A program made the position numbers and the translations under genes. A stretch of DNA of 64,000 bases from Ignavibacteriota bacterium (GTDB lineage Bacteria > Bacteroidota > Ignavibacteria > UBA10030 > SZUA-254), in contig JACREZ010000045.1 of assembly GCA_016212665.1 (NCBI GenBank), forward strand, positions 1-64,000, read 5' to 3'. The number at the start of each line of letters is the position of its first letter. The first letter of the stretch is position 1. This document shows positions 17,338-26,927 of this stretch, piece after piece. Under the pieces are notes generated by a model. It ran no database searches and was not told where the DNA came from. It saw only the letters and a program-made list of their open reading frames with translations.

Positions 17338-17949
17338 ATGAAGCCATTGGTAAAAATCTGTGGTATCACGAACTTTGCTGATGCGCTCTTCTGTGCAACT
17401 GCCGGAGCGAACTATTTAGGATTTATTTTTTATGAAAATAGTCCCCGATATATTCAGCCATCGAAAGCGAGAGAGATTATCAGAAATCTCCCGTCGAGTG
17501 CTACACCCGTAGGAGTGTTCGTCAACGAGATGCGGGAAATCATTGAACGAACAATTCGGGAAACGACCATCAAACTCATTCAACTCAGCGGAGATGAATC
17601 TCCCGATGACTGTTCTGAATTTTCAGTTGAAGTGTGGAAAGCGTTTCGTCTGTCAAAGCATGATGAAGTAAATCAAACAAAGGAATATAAAATATCTGCC
17701 GCGTTACTTGATGGCTCGAGCAATGGGTTGTACGGCGGAACAGGAAACCATGCGGATTATTCAATTGCACAGGAACTGAAAAAGATTCACCGTCTTGTAT
17801 TTGCCGGTGGTTTAAATCCTGACAACATTTGTGAAGCAATCCACACTGTTCAACCATTCGCTGTGGATATAAACAGCGGAATCGAACTTGTTCCCGGAAA
17901 GAAAAACCATCAAAAAGTAAAATTATTATTTGATAAACTGAACCAATAA
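17338..17949 (+). CDS. trpF: phosphoribosylanthranilate isomerase
   Basis: TrpF (203 residues) isomerises N-(5'-phosphoribosyl)anthranilate. The start VKICGITNFADALFCATAGANYLGFIFYENSPRYI and the end FAGGLNPDNICEAI...DINSGIE are typical, with the catalytic Cys in KICGIT and the Asp in DINSGIE. A 40-nt spacer with the word TTTGTGTTTCTTCGTGCTC separates it from trpC. Confidence 0.95.
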   Translation: MKPLVKICGITNFADALFCATAGANYLGFIFYENSPRYIQPSKAREIIRNLPSSATPVGVFVNEMREIIERTIRETTIKLIQLSGDESPDDCSEFSVEVWKAFRLSKHDEVNQTKEYKISAALLDGSSNGLYGGTGNHADYSIAQELKKIHRLVFAGGLNPDNICEAIHTVQPFAVDINSGIELVPGKKNHQKVKLLFDKLNQ

Positions 17950-18112
17950 AAAATGGTCAATAGTGAATTGCCAACTGTCAATTGTCAATGTTTTGATTTA
18001 CCATTGATAATTGACCGTTCAGAACTGACAATTTGAAACATCAAAACTACAAACCCAAAACGAATATTATTTCACTTTTAACTTTGAACTTTAAACTTTT
18101 AACTCTGCAAGC
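17950..18112. repeat. intergenic short-period degenerate repeats
   Basis: The spacer between trpF and aroF is built of words like GTCAATTGTCAATG, TTGATAATTGACCG and AACTTTGAACTTTAAACTTTTAACT, with periods of 8-9 nt. Related words occur at 58150-58180 and in other spacers. No promoter or terminator stands out. Confidence 0.5.
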
Positions 18113-19135
18113 ATGCTTATTTTAATGAAATTAGACGCGCCTCGTTCCGACATTGAGCGGGTGAAAGAAAAAATATCAAGCCTCGGCTACGCGCCGCATG
18201 AAATCCCAGGCGAAGCACGAATGGCAATAGGCGTCACCGGAAACCGCGGCAAGATTGACCCCGAACTTTTCCTCAATCTCCCCGGAGTTCTTGATGCAAT
18301 TCCGGTTACAAAGCCGTACAAACTTGCAAGCAAAGATTTCAAAGCATTAAGTACGACTGTTCAAATCGGAAATGAGTTTGTCGGGGCGAATGAATTGACG
18401 ATTATTGCAGGACCTTGTTCTGTCGAAAGTCGTCAACAGATTGTTGATACGGCAGGAATTTTGAAAGAACTTGGAATTAGGTTTCTGCGCGGCGGAGCGT
18501 ATAAGCCGCGAACTTCTCCCTACGCGTTTCAGGGATTGAAACAAGAAGCATTACAGTATTTAAAGGATGCACGTACCGCAACGGGATTGAATATTGTCAC
18601 CGAAGTAAAAGATACTGAAACGCTTCCGCTCGTTTCAGAGTGTGCGGATGTTCTTCAAATCGGCGCAAGGAACATGCAAAACTATTCTTTGCTTGAAGCG
18701 GTTGGCGCGCTGCAAAAGCCCGTTCTTCTTAAACGGGGACTTTCTGCAACTATCGAAGAATGGCTGATGGCGGCAGAATATATTTTGAACGGCGGCAATC
18801 CGAATGTTATTTTGTGCGAGCGTGGCATCAGAACATTTGAAACGGCAACACGCAACACGCTCGATTTGAACGCCGTCCCGATAGTGAAGAAACTTTCTCA
18901 CCTTCCCATCATCGTTGACCCGAGCCACGGCATTGGTGTGTGGGAAGGAGTGATTCCGATGTCGCTCGCCTCTGTTGCGGCAGGTGCGGATGGATTGATG
19001 ATTGAAGTTCACCACAATCCTGAAACTGCTTTGTCAGATGGTTACCAATCGCTTAAGCCATCAAAAATGAAATTGCTGTTGGAACAATTACGACAACTCG
19101 CGCCGATTATGAACAGAACATTGACGCTCAAATAA
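18113..19135 (+). CDS. aroF: 3-deoxy-7-phosphoheptulonate (DAHP) synthase, type I-beta
   Basis: The 340-residue enzyme condenses phosphoenolpyruvate and erythrose 4-phosphate, the first step of the shikimate pathway. An N-terminal ferredoxin-like regulatory domain (about 1-70) precedes the barrel, as in the Thermotoga-type enzyme, where it mediates feedback control. Barrel motifs include [56 protein letters not shown] and EVHHNPE. It lies 2 nt before trpB inside the operon. Confidence 0.95.
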   Translation: MLILMKLDAPRSDIERVKEKISSLGYAPHEIPGEARMAIGVTGNRGKIDPELFLNLPGVLDAIPVTKPYKLASKDFKALSTTVQIGNEFVGANELTIIAGPCSVESRQQIVDTAGILKELGIRFLRGGAYKPRTSPYAFQGLKQEALQYLKDARTATGLNIVTEVKDTETLPLVSECADVLQIGARNMQNYSLLEAVGALQKPVLLKRGLSATIEEWLMAAEYILNGGNPNVILCERGIRTFETATRNTLDLNAVPIVKKLSHLPIIVDPSHGIGVWEGVIPMSLASVAAGADGLMIEVHHNPETALSDGYQSLKPSKMKLLLEQLRQLAPIMNRTLTLK

Positions 19136-19137
19136 TC

Positions 19138-20334
19138 ATGGCAGATATACAATCACTTCCTGATTCATCCGGTCACTTCGGCAAATACGGCGGGCGATTC
19201 GTTCCCGAAACATTGATGTCCGCCTTGTTTGAATTGGAACATGCCTACAATTCAATCAAACATGATGAGACATTTCAAAACAGATTTAATGACTTACTGA
19301 AAAACTATGTCGGTCGTCCGACTCCACTCTATTTTGCTGAACGACTAACACAAAGATTCGGCAAAGCAAAAATCTATTTGAAGCGTGAAGACTTGTGTCA
19401 TACCGGCGCACACAAAATTAATAATACAATCGGACAGATTCTTCTTGCAAAGCGAATCGGGAAAACAAGAATCATTGCCGAAACCGGAGCGGGACAGCAC
19501 GGAGTCGCCACAGCAACTGTTGCCGCTATGATGGGTTTGGAGTGCATCGTCTATATGGGAACGGAAGACATGCAACGACAGGAAATCAACGTAACGAGAA
19601 TGAGATTGCTCGGCGCCGAAGTTCGCCCTGTCAGTTCGGGAACCGGAACGTTAAAGGACGCAATCAACGAGGCGTTGCGTGATTGGGTAACAAATGTTCG
19701 AAACACGTTTTATGTGATTGGTTCTGTCGTTGGTCCGCATCCGTATCCAATGATGGTGAGAGATTTTCAATCAGTGATTGGAAAAGAGACGAAACAACAA
19801 ATGTTGGAGAAAGAACATCGCTTACCCGATTATTTAGTTGCGTGTGTCGGCGGCGGCAGTAATTCGATTGGTTTGTTTTATGATTTTCTCCAAGATTTAT
19901 CTGTGAAGATTTTTGGAGTTGAAGCAGCGGGACACGGAATTGAAACAGGTAAACACGCAGCAACTCTCACAGCGGGAAAACCCGGAGCGCTTCACGGCTC
20001 ATTCAGTTACATTTTGCAAGATGAAGACGGACAAGTAATTCCCGCTCACTCTATCTCTGCCGGACTTGATTATCCCGGTGTCGGACCTGAACATAGTTAT
20101 TTGAAAGATTCAGGTCGAGTTCAATATGTTTCCATCCAAGATGATGAAGCATTGAAAGCCGGACTTGAGTTAACCCGACTCGAAGGAATTCTCCCTGCGT
20201 TAGAATCATCTCATGCGTTGGCGTATCTTGAATATCTGATACCGAAGACAAATCCAAACGAAATTGTGGTTGTAAATCTTTCTGGACGCGGGGAGAAGGA
20301 TTTACCGACGATAATTCGAAATACCCTAACATAA
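19138..20334 (+). CDS. trpB: tryptophan synthase beta chain
   Basis: TrpB (398 residues) is the PLP enzyme that joins indole and serine. The PLP lysine lies in [13 protein letters not shown], the phosphate-binding loop is [10 protein letters not shown], and [10 protein letters not shown] and [12 protein letters not shown] are typical. It is separated from trpA by about 700 nt containing a toxin-antitoxin pair, although the two gene products form one complex. Confidence 0.97.
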   Translation: MADIQSLPDSSGHFGKYGGRFVPETLMSALFELEHAYNSIKHDETFQNRFNDLLKNYVGRPTPLYFAERLTQRFGKAKIYLKREDLCHTGAHKINNTIGQILLAKRIGKTRIIAETGAGQHGVATATVAAMMGLECIVYMGTEDMQRQEINVTRMRLLGAEVRPVSSGTGTLKDAINEALRDWVTNVRNTFYVIGSVVGPHPYPMMVRDFQSVIGKETKQQMLEKEHRLPDYLVACVGGGSNSIGLFYDFLQDLSVKIFGVEAAGHGIETGKHAATLTAGKPGALHGSFSYILQDEDGQVIPAHSISAGLDYPGVGPEHSYLKDSGRVQYVSIQDDEALKAGLELTRLEGILPALESSHALAYLEYLIPKTNPNEIVVVNLSGRGEKDLPTIIRNTLT

Positions 20335-20401
20335 TCCTGACTTTCTTTTGTTTTTCAAAATTCATGCTTATCTTGTTAAAGACTTTCATTCAGAGTGAAC
20401 A

Positions 20402-20659
20402 ATGGAAATACTTTCAAAAGCAATAGAAACGACTGCTCAGTTTACCACTAAACGCAACCTTATCTTAGATAAGCCATTATTAAATGTGAAAGACGGGAGT
20501 AAAGTTAGAGTCATTATTTTACTTCCGGATGAAGATGACATTGATGAACTGTTGTGGCTAAAAGCCGCATCCTCGAACGAAGCATTTGCATTCTTAAAAG
20601 AGCCTGATGAGGACATTTATACTGTAAAAGACGGTAAACCATTCAATGATAAAGAATAA
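20402..20659 (+). CDS. probable antitoxin of a MazF/PemK-type module
   Basis: The 85-residue acidic protein starts with a short region that looks like an AbrB/PHD-type beta segment (TKRNLILDKPLLNVKDGSKVRVIILL) and ends with a flexible acidic tail. It overlaps the MazF/PemK-like gene by 14 nt, the usual antitoxin-first order. A possible promoter (TTTG at 20347-20350 and TATCTTG at 20369-20375, 18 nt apart) lies upstream. Confidence 0.65.
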   Translation: MEILSKAIETTAQFTTKRNLILDKPLLNVKDGSKVRVIILLPDEDDIDELLWLKAASSNEAFAFLKEPDEDIYTVKDGKPFNDKE

Positions 20660-20987
20660 GATTGTCCTTGTACAATTCCCTTTTGATGATTTGTCATCAT
20701 TCAAAGTCCGTCCCGCAGTTTGTTTGACCAATACAATCGGTTCACACAATCATGTTATCGTAGGTTTCATCACCAGCAAGATACCTTCCGACATCTTGCC
20801 TTCCGATGTCATACTTACAACCAGTGATAAGGATTTTGAAATTACCGGGCTCCGTGTTTCCTCAACCCTACGACTTCACCGACTCCTGACAGTTTCAAAG
20901 TCAAATTTCATTCGTGAATTAGGCATAATCCCAGAGAGAATTCAAAATACTGTTTCAACGAAATTAAAACTTCTATTTGAGTTTTAA
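20646..20987 (+). CDS. MazF/PemK family toxin
   Basis: The 113-residue protein fits the PemK/MazF fold of endoribonuclease toxins: NKIVLVQFPFDDLSSFKVRPAVCLTN at the start, HVIVGFITSKIP in the middle and SSTLRLHRLLTVSKSNFIRELGIIPE near the end. The conserved RPA and S/T-x-L-R-L-x-R-type elements are visible. It is encoded between trpB and trpA, which normally are adjacent. Confidence 0.75.
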   Translation: MIKNKIVLVQFPFDDLSSFKVRPAVCLTNTIGSHNHVIVGFITSKIPSDILPSDVILTTSDKDFEITGLRVSSTLRLHRLLTVSKSNFIRELGIIPERIQNTVSTKLKLLFEF

Positions 20988-21026
20988 AGTTTTTTCCCCG
21001 AATTATTTTGCTATTGTTAATACTGA

Positions 21027-21815
21027 ATGAACAAGTTATCTACTTACGTTCACAAACTAAACCACAAAACCCTTTCTCTCTTCATCACCGCCGGTTTCCC
21101 AACACTCGAAACCACTGTTCCACTTGTTGTTGAACTTGCGAACGCCGGTGCAGATGTGATTGAACTTGGCATTCCATTTTCTGATCCGGTTGCTGATGGA
21201 CCCGTAATTCAAATGAGTTCAGAAGTTGCGCTTAGGAATGGAGTAACTCTTCAAAATACTTTTGAAATGGTTGCAGAGATTCGAAAGGAAACCAACATTC
21301 CGCTTGTGTTGATGGGTTATGCAAATCCGATTTTTGCTTTCGGATTAGAAAAATTTCTTTCCACTTGCAAACAACTCGGAGTTAATGGTACAATCATCGC
21401 AGACCTGCCGATTGAAGAAAGTACAGAATATCGAACGCTGGCAAAGCAATATGATATTTCTATAATCTTCCTCGCAACACCAACCACTCCCGATGAACGA
21501 TTGAAATTGCTCGATGAAGCATCGAATGGATTTCTTTATTGTGTTTCTATTACGGGAGTGACGGGAGAACGTCAGCAGATTTCACAACAGGCGAAGGATT
21601 TTCTAACTCGTGCGAGAAAGGTCGTAACGAAAAATCCGTTGTTTGTCGGCTTCGGGATTTCGACTCCTGAAGATGCGAAAGAACTTGCTCAATATGCGGA
21701 CGGCATCATCATCGGAAGTGCGCTCATCAAGATTCTTCAGTCTGCAAAAGATGGAAATGCTATTGCAGATGCGAAAAAGTTTGTACATTCCATTCGTCAA
21801 TCTCTCGATTCGTAA
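21027..21815 (+). CDS. trpA: tryptophan synthase alpha chain
   Basis: TrpA (262 residues) cleaves indole-3-glycerol phosphate and passes indole to TrpB. The catalytic Glu lies in ELGIPFSDPVADGPVIQ and the catalytic Asp in IIADLPIEES. GFGISTPEDA and the glycine-rich phosphate site are present. After the inserted toxin gene, weak promoter-like elements (TTTG at 20976, TATTTTG at 21004) precede it, so it may have its own start. It is 6 nt from aroB. Confidence 0.96.
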   Translation: MNKLSTYVHKLNHKTLSLFITAGFPTLETTVPLVVELANAGADVIELGIPFSDPVADGPVIQMSSEVALRNGVTLQNTFEMVAEIRKETNIPLVLMGYANPIFAFGLEKFLSTCKQLGVNGTIIADLPIEESTEYRTLAKQYDISIIFLATPTTPDERLKLLDEASNGFLYCVSITGVTGERQQISQQAKDFLTRARKVVTKNPLFVGFGISTPEDAKELAQYADGIIIGSALIKILQSAKDGNAIADAKKFVHSIRQSLDS

Positions 21816-21821
21816 ATCCAC

Positions 21822-22901
21822 ATGAAACTCAGAGTACATCTCAAAAAAACAATTGACGATTCCTACGATATTCATATCGGCATACGGCTTGCAGATGCTG
21901 TGAAGCAGATTGCCAAGATGAAACTTGGGAGTAAGTACTTCATTATCACCGATACAAATGTTCAGAAATTGTATGGAAAAAAGTTCTGCCGATTGATGAC
22001 GGAATGGAAATTAGAAACCGTCCTCCTCTCTATTCATTCCGGAGAAGAATATAAAAACCGACAGACGAAGGCGTTACTTGAAAATGAAGTGCTGAAGTTG
22101 AACGCAGGTCGGGATTCTGTTTTCATTGCACTCGGTGGCGGAGTTGTCGGAGATATTACAGGATTTGTCGCAGCGACTCTTCATCGCGGAGTTCCGTTCT
22201 TACAAATTCCAACCACACTTCTTGCACAGGTTGATAGCTCCATCGGCGGGAAAGTTGCTGTTGACCATCCGCTTGGGAAGAATTTGATTGGCGCGTTTTA
22301 TCAACCGAAAGCAGTCTTTATTGATACAACAACACTACATACGTTGCCTGATTCAGAATTCTCAAATGGAATGGCGGAAATTATCAAGTACGCGGCAATC
22401 ATGGATGCGGACTTGTTTGAGTTCCTTGATGCAAATTCAAAAAAGATTTTGAACAACGATGAACGAGTTCTCAATAAAATTATCAAGCGATGTTGTGAGT
22501 TGAAACGTTACGTTGTCGAACGAGATGAAAAAGAAACAGACCTGAGGCGAATTCTGAATTTCGGACATACGATTGGTCATGCACTCGAATCATTAATGAA
22601 TTATAAAATGTCACACGGACAGGCAGTTGCAATCGGGATGGTAGCAGAGACAAAAATCTCTGTTGCGCTTGGATTGATTGAGCCGGATGCAGTTGAGTGT
22701 ATCGAATATATGCTTCGTAAATACAATCTGCCGACAGAAATTCCATCGAACATTGATTTGAAGAAATTGTTCGAAGCAACTCTTCAAGACAAGAAAGCAA
22801 AGTCAGGAATTGTTCATTACTCCTTGCTTCAAGAAATCGGAAAAGCAAAGGTTGGAGTTCCGCTTACACATTTGGAAGCTTTGAAATTGTTCAGGCAATG
22901 A
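21822..22901 (+). CDS. aroB: 3-dehydroquinate synthase
   Basis: AroB (359 residues) converts DAHP to 3-dehydroquinate using NAD and a divalent metal. Motifs are ALGGGVVGDITGFVAATLHRGVPFLQIPTTLLAQVDSSIGGK split into its usual parts, NGMAEIIKYA, and the metal His in LNFGHTIGHALE and SHGQAVAIGM. The gene overlaps the next one by 4 nt. Confidence 0.96.
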   Translation: MKLRVHLKKTIDDSYDIHIGIRLADAVKQIAKMKLGSKYFIITDTNVQKLYGKKFCRLMTEWKLETVLLSIHSGEEYKNRQTKALLENEVLKLNAGRDSVFIALGGGVVGDITGFVAATLHRGVPFLQIPTTLLAQVDSSIGGKVAVDHPLGKNLIGAFYQPKAVFIDTTTLHTLPDSEFSNGMAEIIKYAAIMDADLFEFLDANSKKILNNDERVLNKIIKRCCELKRYVVERDEKETDLRRILNFGHTIGHALESLMNYKMSHGQAVAIGMVAETKISVALGLIEPDAVECIEYMLRKYNLPTEIPSNIDLKKLFEATLQDKKAKSGIVHYSLLQEIGKAKVGVPLTHLEALKLFRQ

Positions 22902-24313
22902 AGATTTGTTGCTCAATCGCTCCGTCAACCATGAACGAAGCGTTTCAGAAAATCAAACAAGCAGTAAAAGAGACTGAACTCATCGAGATTCGGGTTGATG
23001 GAATTTCTGACCTCGATATTTCAAAACTTCTCCAAAAGCCACGTCCCAAATTCATCATAACAAATAGAAGAATTGAAGAAGGCGGAAAGTTCTCCGGTTC
23101 TTTGAATGAGAATTTGAAAATACTTGCAGAGGCAGTCAAACATCAAACAGAATATGTTGACATAGAATTGAGTTGGGGAACAAATGCGGTACAACAACTC
23201 GTTGCTCAATCTGCTAAAACAAAGATTATTGTTTCATACCATAACTTTGATGAGACTCCTTCCAACCTTTTCAACATCTACAAGAAAATGAAAACAACGG
23301 GCGCGCATGTTTTCAAAATCGTAACGATGGCGAAGGATATATCTGACAACAAAACAATGTTTGATTTATTAACGCTTGCACGAAGTGAAAAGCGAAAACT
23401 TCTTGCATTCTGCATGGGAGAACGGGGACAAATCAGCAGAATTCTGCAAGGTAAATTTGGCGGACAGTTTATGTATGCTCCAATTTCTGTTGACGAGGAG
23501 ACAGCCCCCGGGCAGTTGAACATTCAGGATTTGAAAAATACATTCCGAGTTCATATTTTGAACTCACGAACTAAGGTTTTTGGACTCATTGGTAATCCGG
23601 TCTCGCAAAGCAAAGGGATTTATTTTCACAATTCAATCTTTGCTCGGAAAAACCTCAACGCAGTTTACGTCAACTTTCTTGTTGATAATCTTCCACTGTT
23701 TTTCAAATCATATCGCGATATGATTTGCGGACTCAGTGTAACGATGCCATTCAAACAAGAAATTCTTCCGATGCTTGATGAAGTTGAAACAGATGCGAAC
23801 GAACTTCGAGCCGTCAATACAGTCATCAAAAAAAGAAAGAAACTGTACGGGACAAACACGGATTTGCCTGCCATCTTACAATGTTTGAAAAAGCGAACGT
23901 CACTCAGAAACAAACGAGTAACAGTTCTCGGAACAGGCGGCACAGCACGCACGATGGCGTATGCGGCAATACTCATTGGAGCCAAAACAACAATTATCGG
24001 AAGAAACGAAAATAAATCACGCACGCTTGCAAACGAATTGGGTTGCGAGTGGGCAAAACCAAAATCATTTTCAGAAGTACACACAGATATTTTGATGAAC
24101 GGAACGAGCGTCGGCATGAACTCGACAGAAATTCCGTTCAATGTTCATAACCATCTCCGTCACACCATGACAGTTTTTGATGCAGTATATTCACCTCCAA
24201 TGACATCCCTCCTTGTCGCCGCAAAAGCAGCGGGCTGCAAGATTATTACCGGATTAGAATTTTTTCAAACTCAAGCAAAGTTACAATCAAAGTTGTTCAC
24301 CGAATCATTATGA
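22898..24313 (+). CDS. aroDE: bifunctional 3-dehydroquinate dehydratase (type I) / shikimate dehydrogenase
   Basis: This 471-residue fusion carries out two successive steps. Residues about 1-220 are a type I dehydroquinase, with the catalytic His in VSYHNFDETP, the Schiff-base Lys in VFKIVTMAKD and the closing segment APGQL. Residues about 226-471 are shikimate dehydrogenase, with GLIGNPVSQSKG, the catalytic Lys in VTMPFKQ, NTDLPA, the NADP loop LGTGGTART and TGLEFFQTQA. Similar fusions are known in plants and some bacteria. Overlaps of 4 nt flank it on both sides. Confidence 0.93.
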   Translation: MKICCSIAPSTMNEAFQKIKQAVKETELIEIRVDGISDLDISKLLQKPRPKFIITNRRIEEGGKFSGSLNENLKILAEAVKHQTEYVDIELSWGTNAVQQLVAQSAKTKIIVSYHNFDETPSNLFNIYKKMKTTGAHVFKIVTMAKDISDNKTMFDLLTLARSEKRKLLAFCMGERGQISRILQGKFGGQFMYAPISVDEETAPGQLNIQDLKNTFRVHILNSRTKVFGLIGNPVSQSKGIYFHNSIFARKNLNAVYVNFLVDNLPLFFKSYRDMICGLSVTMPFKQEILPMLDEVETDANELRAVNTVIKKRKKLYGTNTDLPAILQCLKKRTSLRNKRVTVLGTGGTARTMAYAAILIGAKTTIIGRNENKSRTLANELGCEWAKPKSFSEVHTDILMNGTSVGMNSTEIPFNVHNHLRHTMTVFDAVYSPPMTSLLVAAKAAGCKIITGLEFFQTQAKLQSKLFTESL

Positions 24314-25587
24314 ATGAAGTTCCATCTCGTTCAATACGAACCATCGAGACGTTAGACGCCGAGGTTCGTGTCCCTCCATCAAAAAGTTACACCAACCGTG
24401 CGCTCATCGTTGCATCGCTTGCCGATGGAATTACGATTCTCTCCAATACATCAAGCAGTGATGATTCAAAATATCTCGTCGAAGCGTTGAAACAATTTGG
24501 CATCGGAATTACCAATCAGGATAACCTCATTCAAGTTGAGGGCACGTCAGGAAATCTCACCGCACCGCATCAAGAAGTGTTTGTGGGAAATGCAGGAACT
24601 GCTATCCGCTTTCTCGCGACGTTCTCTTGTTTAGCAAACGGTGAAGTAACTCTTACTGGCGATGAGGCAATGCAAAAACGTCCCATCAAAGATTTGCTTG
24701 ATGCGTTGACAATGGCAGGAATTAGATCTTCAAGCAACAATGGCTGTCCTCCGGTTAAAATTCAAGGCGGTAATTTCAAAGGCGGAGTAATTTCACTCTC
24801 TGCAAACATCAGCAGTCAGTTTGTCTCTTCGATTTTGCTTTCTGCGCCGTACTCAAAATATCCGGTCACCCTCAACATCAAAAATAAATTAAGTTCAACT
24901 CCGTATGTTGATATGTCGCTTCACGTGATGCGTTCATTCGGCGCTGAGATTGAAGTTATCGAACCGTACACTTCATACTATATTTCAAACACTGAACGGT
25001 ATATCGCTGAGCCGTTTCATATCGAAGCGGATGCTTCTGCAGTAACATACTTTGCCGCAGCGGCGGCAATCACCGGTGGAAAAGTTTCCGTTGCTGATGT
25101 TTCTCTTGATTCACTTCAAGGTGACATTCGATTTCTAAGTGTTTTGAAAGAGATGGGTTGCAAAATTATTAAACGTGAAAACGTTGTTGAGATTCAGGGA
25201 AATGGACTCAGAGGAATCGAAGTTGACATGAACGATATTCCTGATTGTGTTCCGACACTTGCAGTTGTCGCCGCATTTGCTGAAGGTGAAACGACAATTT
25301 CAAACGTTGCACATCTACAGTTTAAAGAATCAAACAGATTAATTGCGCTTGCCGCTCAACTTACCAAACTCGGTGCGAAGGTGAAAGTACTTGAAGACGG
25401 ATTGCTCATTCGACCTCAGCCGTTGCATGGAGCGACAATTGAAACATATAACGACCACCGGATTGCAATGAGTTTTGCAATCGCGGGGTTGAAAGTTCCG
25501 GGAGTTGAAATTCTCAATCCGATGTGCGTGACAAAATCATTCCCGAATTTTTGGGATGAATTCAAAAAGTTAGAAGAAAGTTGTTAA
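24310..25587 (+). CDS. aroA: 3-phosphoshikimate 1-carboxyvinyltransferase (EPSP synthase)
   Basis: AroA (425 residues) adds enolpyruvate to shikimate 3-phosphate. Conserved parts are VPPSKSYTNRALIVASLA, GNAGTAIRFL, DEAMQKRPIKDLLDAL, QFVSSILLSAPY, DASAVTYFAAAAAI and the C-terminal LQFKESNRL and YNDHRIAMSFAIAGL. A separate shikimate kinase gene is not seen in this window. Confidence 0.96.
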   Translation: MNEVPSRSIRTIETLDAEVRVPPSKSYTNRALIVASLADGITILSNTSSSDDSKYLVEALKQFGIGITNQDNLIQVEGTSGNLTAPHQEVFVGNAGTAIRFLATFSCLANGEVTLTGDEAMQKRPIKDLLDALTMAGIRSSSNNGCPPVKIQGGNFKGGVISLSANISSQFVSSILLSAPYSKYPVTLNIKNKLSSTPYVDMSLHVMRSFGAEIEVIEPYTSYYISNTERYIAEPFHIEADASAVTYFAAAAAITGGKVSVADVSLDSLQGDIRFLSVLKEMGCKIIKRENVVEIQGNGLRGIEVDMNDIPDCVPTLAVVAAFAEGETTISNVAHLQFKESNRLIALAAQLTKLGAKVKVLEDGLLIRPQPLHGATIETYNDHRIAMSFAIAGLKVPGVEILNPMCVTKSFPNFWDEFKKLEESC

Positions 25588-25589
25588 TC

Positions 25590-26927
25590 ATGGCTGGAAA
25601 TTCATTCGGCAAGTTCTTTCGTATCACCACGTTCGGGGAAAGTCACGGTAAGGCAGTTGGAGTTTTGATTGACGGAGTGAAACCCAATCTCCCTTTTTCG
25701 CTCGATGGAATTCAAAAAGAATTGAACAGACGACGACCGGGGCAGAGTGGCGTTACAACTCCGCGAAACGAAACCGACCAAGTTCAAGTATTGAGCGGCG
25801 TGTTTGAAGGAAAGACTCTCGGCACCCCAATCTGTCTTTTGATTTGGAACAAAGACCAAAACTCGAAAGCATACGAAAGTATCAAGAATTTATTCCGACC
25901 CGGACACGCGGCGTTCACATACTTGTCGAAATATGGAATTCAGGATTATCGAGGCGGCGGTCGTTCATCAGCAAGAGAAACCGCCGGACGTGTTGCGGCA
26001 GGTGCGTTGGCAAAACAAATTCTCGCTAAACGCGGGATTAAAATTTATGCTTACACAAAACAAGTCGGCAACATTACCGCGAAAGAAATTGATTTTTCTG
26101 AAATTGAAAAGAATCCTGTTCGATGCGCTGATGCAAAAGTCGCGAAGAAAATGGAGAGGGCAATTCTTAAAGTAAAAAAAGAAGGCGACTCGCTCGGCGG
26201 CGTTGTTGAAGCAGTCATCACGGGAGTTCCTGCGGGACTTGGAGAGCCGGTGTTCGATAAACTCGAAGCTGATTTGGCGAAAGCACTCCTCTCTATTCCG
26301 GCAATTAAAGGCTTTGAAATCGGTTCAGGATTTGCCGCCGCGAAAATGAAAGCGAGCGAACACAACGACGAGTTTTACAAAGAGAAGAAAAGCGGCAAAG
26401 TTCGAACCAAAACAAATTTTGCCGGAGGAATTCTCGGCGGAATTTCCAACGGCGAAGATATTGTCGTTCGTGTTGCAGTGAAGCCGCCGTCGTCAATCCT
26501 TAAAACTCAGGAAACAGTTGACACCAAAGGGAAGAAACGAACCATCAAAGTTGAAGGTCGCCACGACCCATGTCTTTGTCCGCGTGCTGTCCCTGTCGTT
26601 GAATCAATGCTCGCTCTCGTTCTTGCCGACCATCTGATGCGACAAACCTTGACCAAACATCAAACAGGACTTGCACGAATCAGGGAAGAAATTGATATTG
26701 TAGATGACATGCTTTTGCTTCTACTCGCCCAACGCATGGAATTAGTTTCAGAAGTCGGCAAATGGAAGAAGAACAACAGCAAACCAATTCCTGACAAAAA
26801 ACGGGAACAAGACATCATAAAAAAACGATTACGTGTTGCCCAATCATCAGGGCTTGATGAAACATTTATTCGGAAATTATACCACCTCATTCTTACTCAA
26901 GGAAAAACCATTCAAGCAATAGTATGA
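25590..26927 (+). CDS. aroC: chorismate synthase fused to a C-terminal chorismate mutase domain
   Basis: Residues about 1-350 are FMN-dependent chorismate synthase (FFRITTFGESHGKAVGVLIDG, RRRPGQS, FRPGHAAFTY, YRGGGRSSARETAGRVAAG, GGISNGEDIVVRVAVKPPSS, EGRHDPCLCPRAVPVVESM). Residues about 355-445 form an AroQ-type chorismate mutase, with the pattern RIREEIDIVDDMLLLLLAQRMELVSEVGKWKK and the C-terminal helices. The protein would make chorismate and turn it directly into prephenate, the substrate of the next gene, tyrA. The ATG at 25590 is preferred; an earlier TTG adds three residues. Confidence 0.93.
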   Translation: MAGNSFGKFFRITTFGESHGKAVGVLIDGVKPNLPFSLDGIQKELNRRRPGQSGVTTPRNETDQVQVLSGVFEGKTLGTPICLLIWNKDQNSKAYESIKNLFRPGHAAFTYLSKYGIQDYRGGGRSSARETAGRVAAGALAKQILAKRGIKIYAYTKQVGNITAKEIDFSEIEKNPVRCADAKVAKKMERAILKVKKEGDSLGGVVEAVITGVPAGLGEPVFDKLEADLAKALLSIPAIKGFEIGSGFAAAKMKASEHNDEFYKEKKSGKVRTKTNFAGGILGGISNGEDIVVRVAVKPPSSILKTQETVDTKGKKRTIKVEGRHDPCLCPRAVPVVESMLALVLADHLMRQTLTKHQTGLARIREEIDIVDDMLLLLLAQRMELVSEVGKWKKNNSKPIPDKKREQDIIKKRLRVAQSSGLDETFIRKLYHLILTQGKTIQAIV

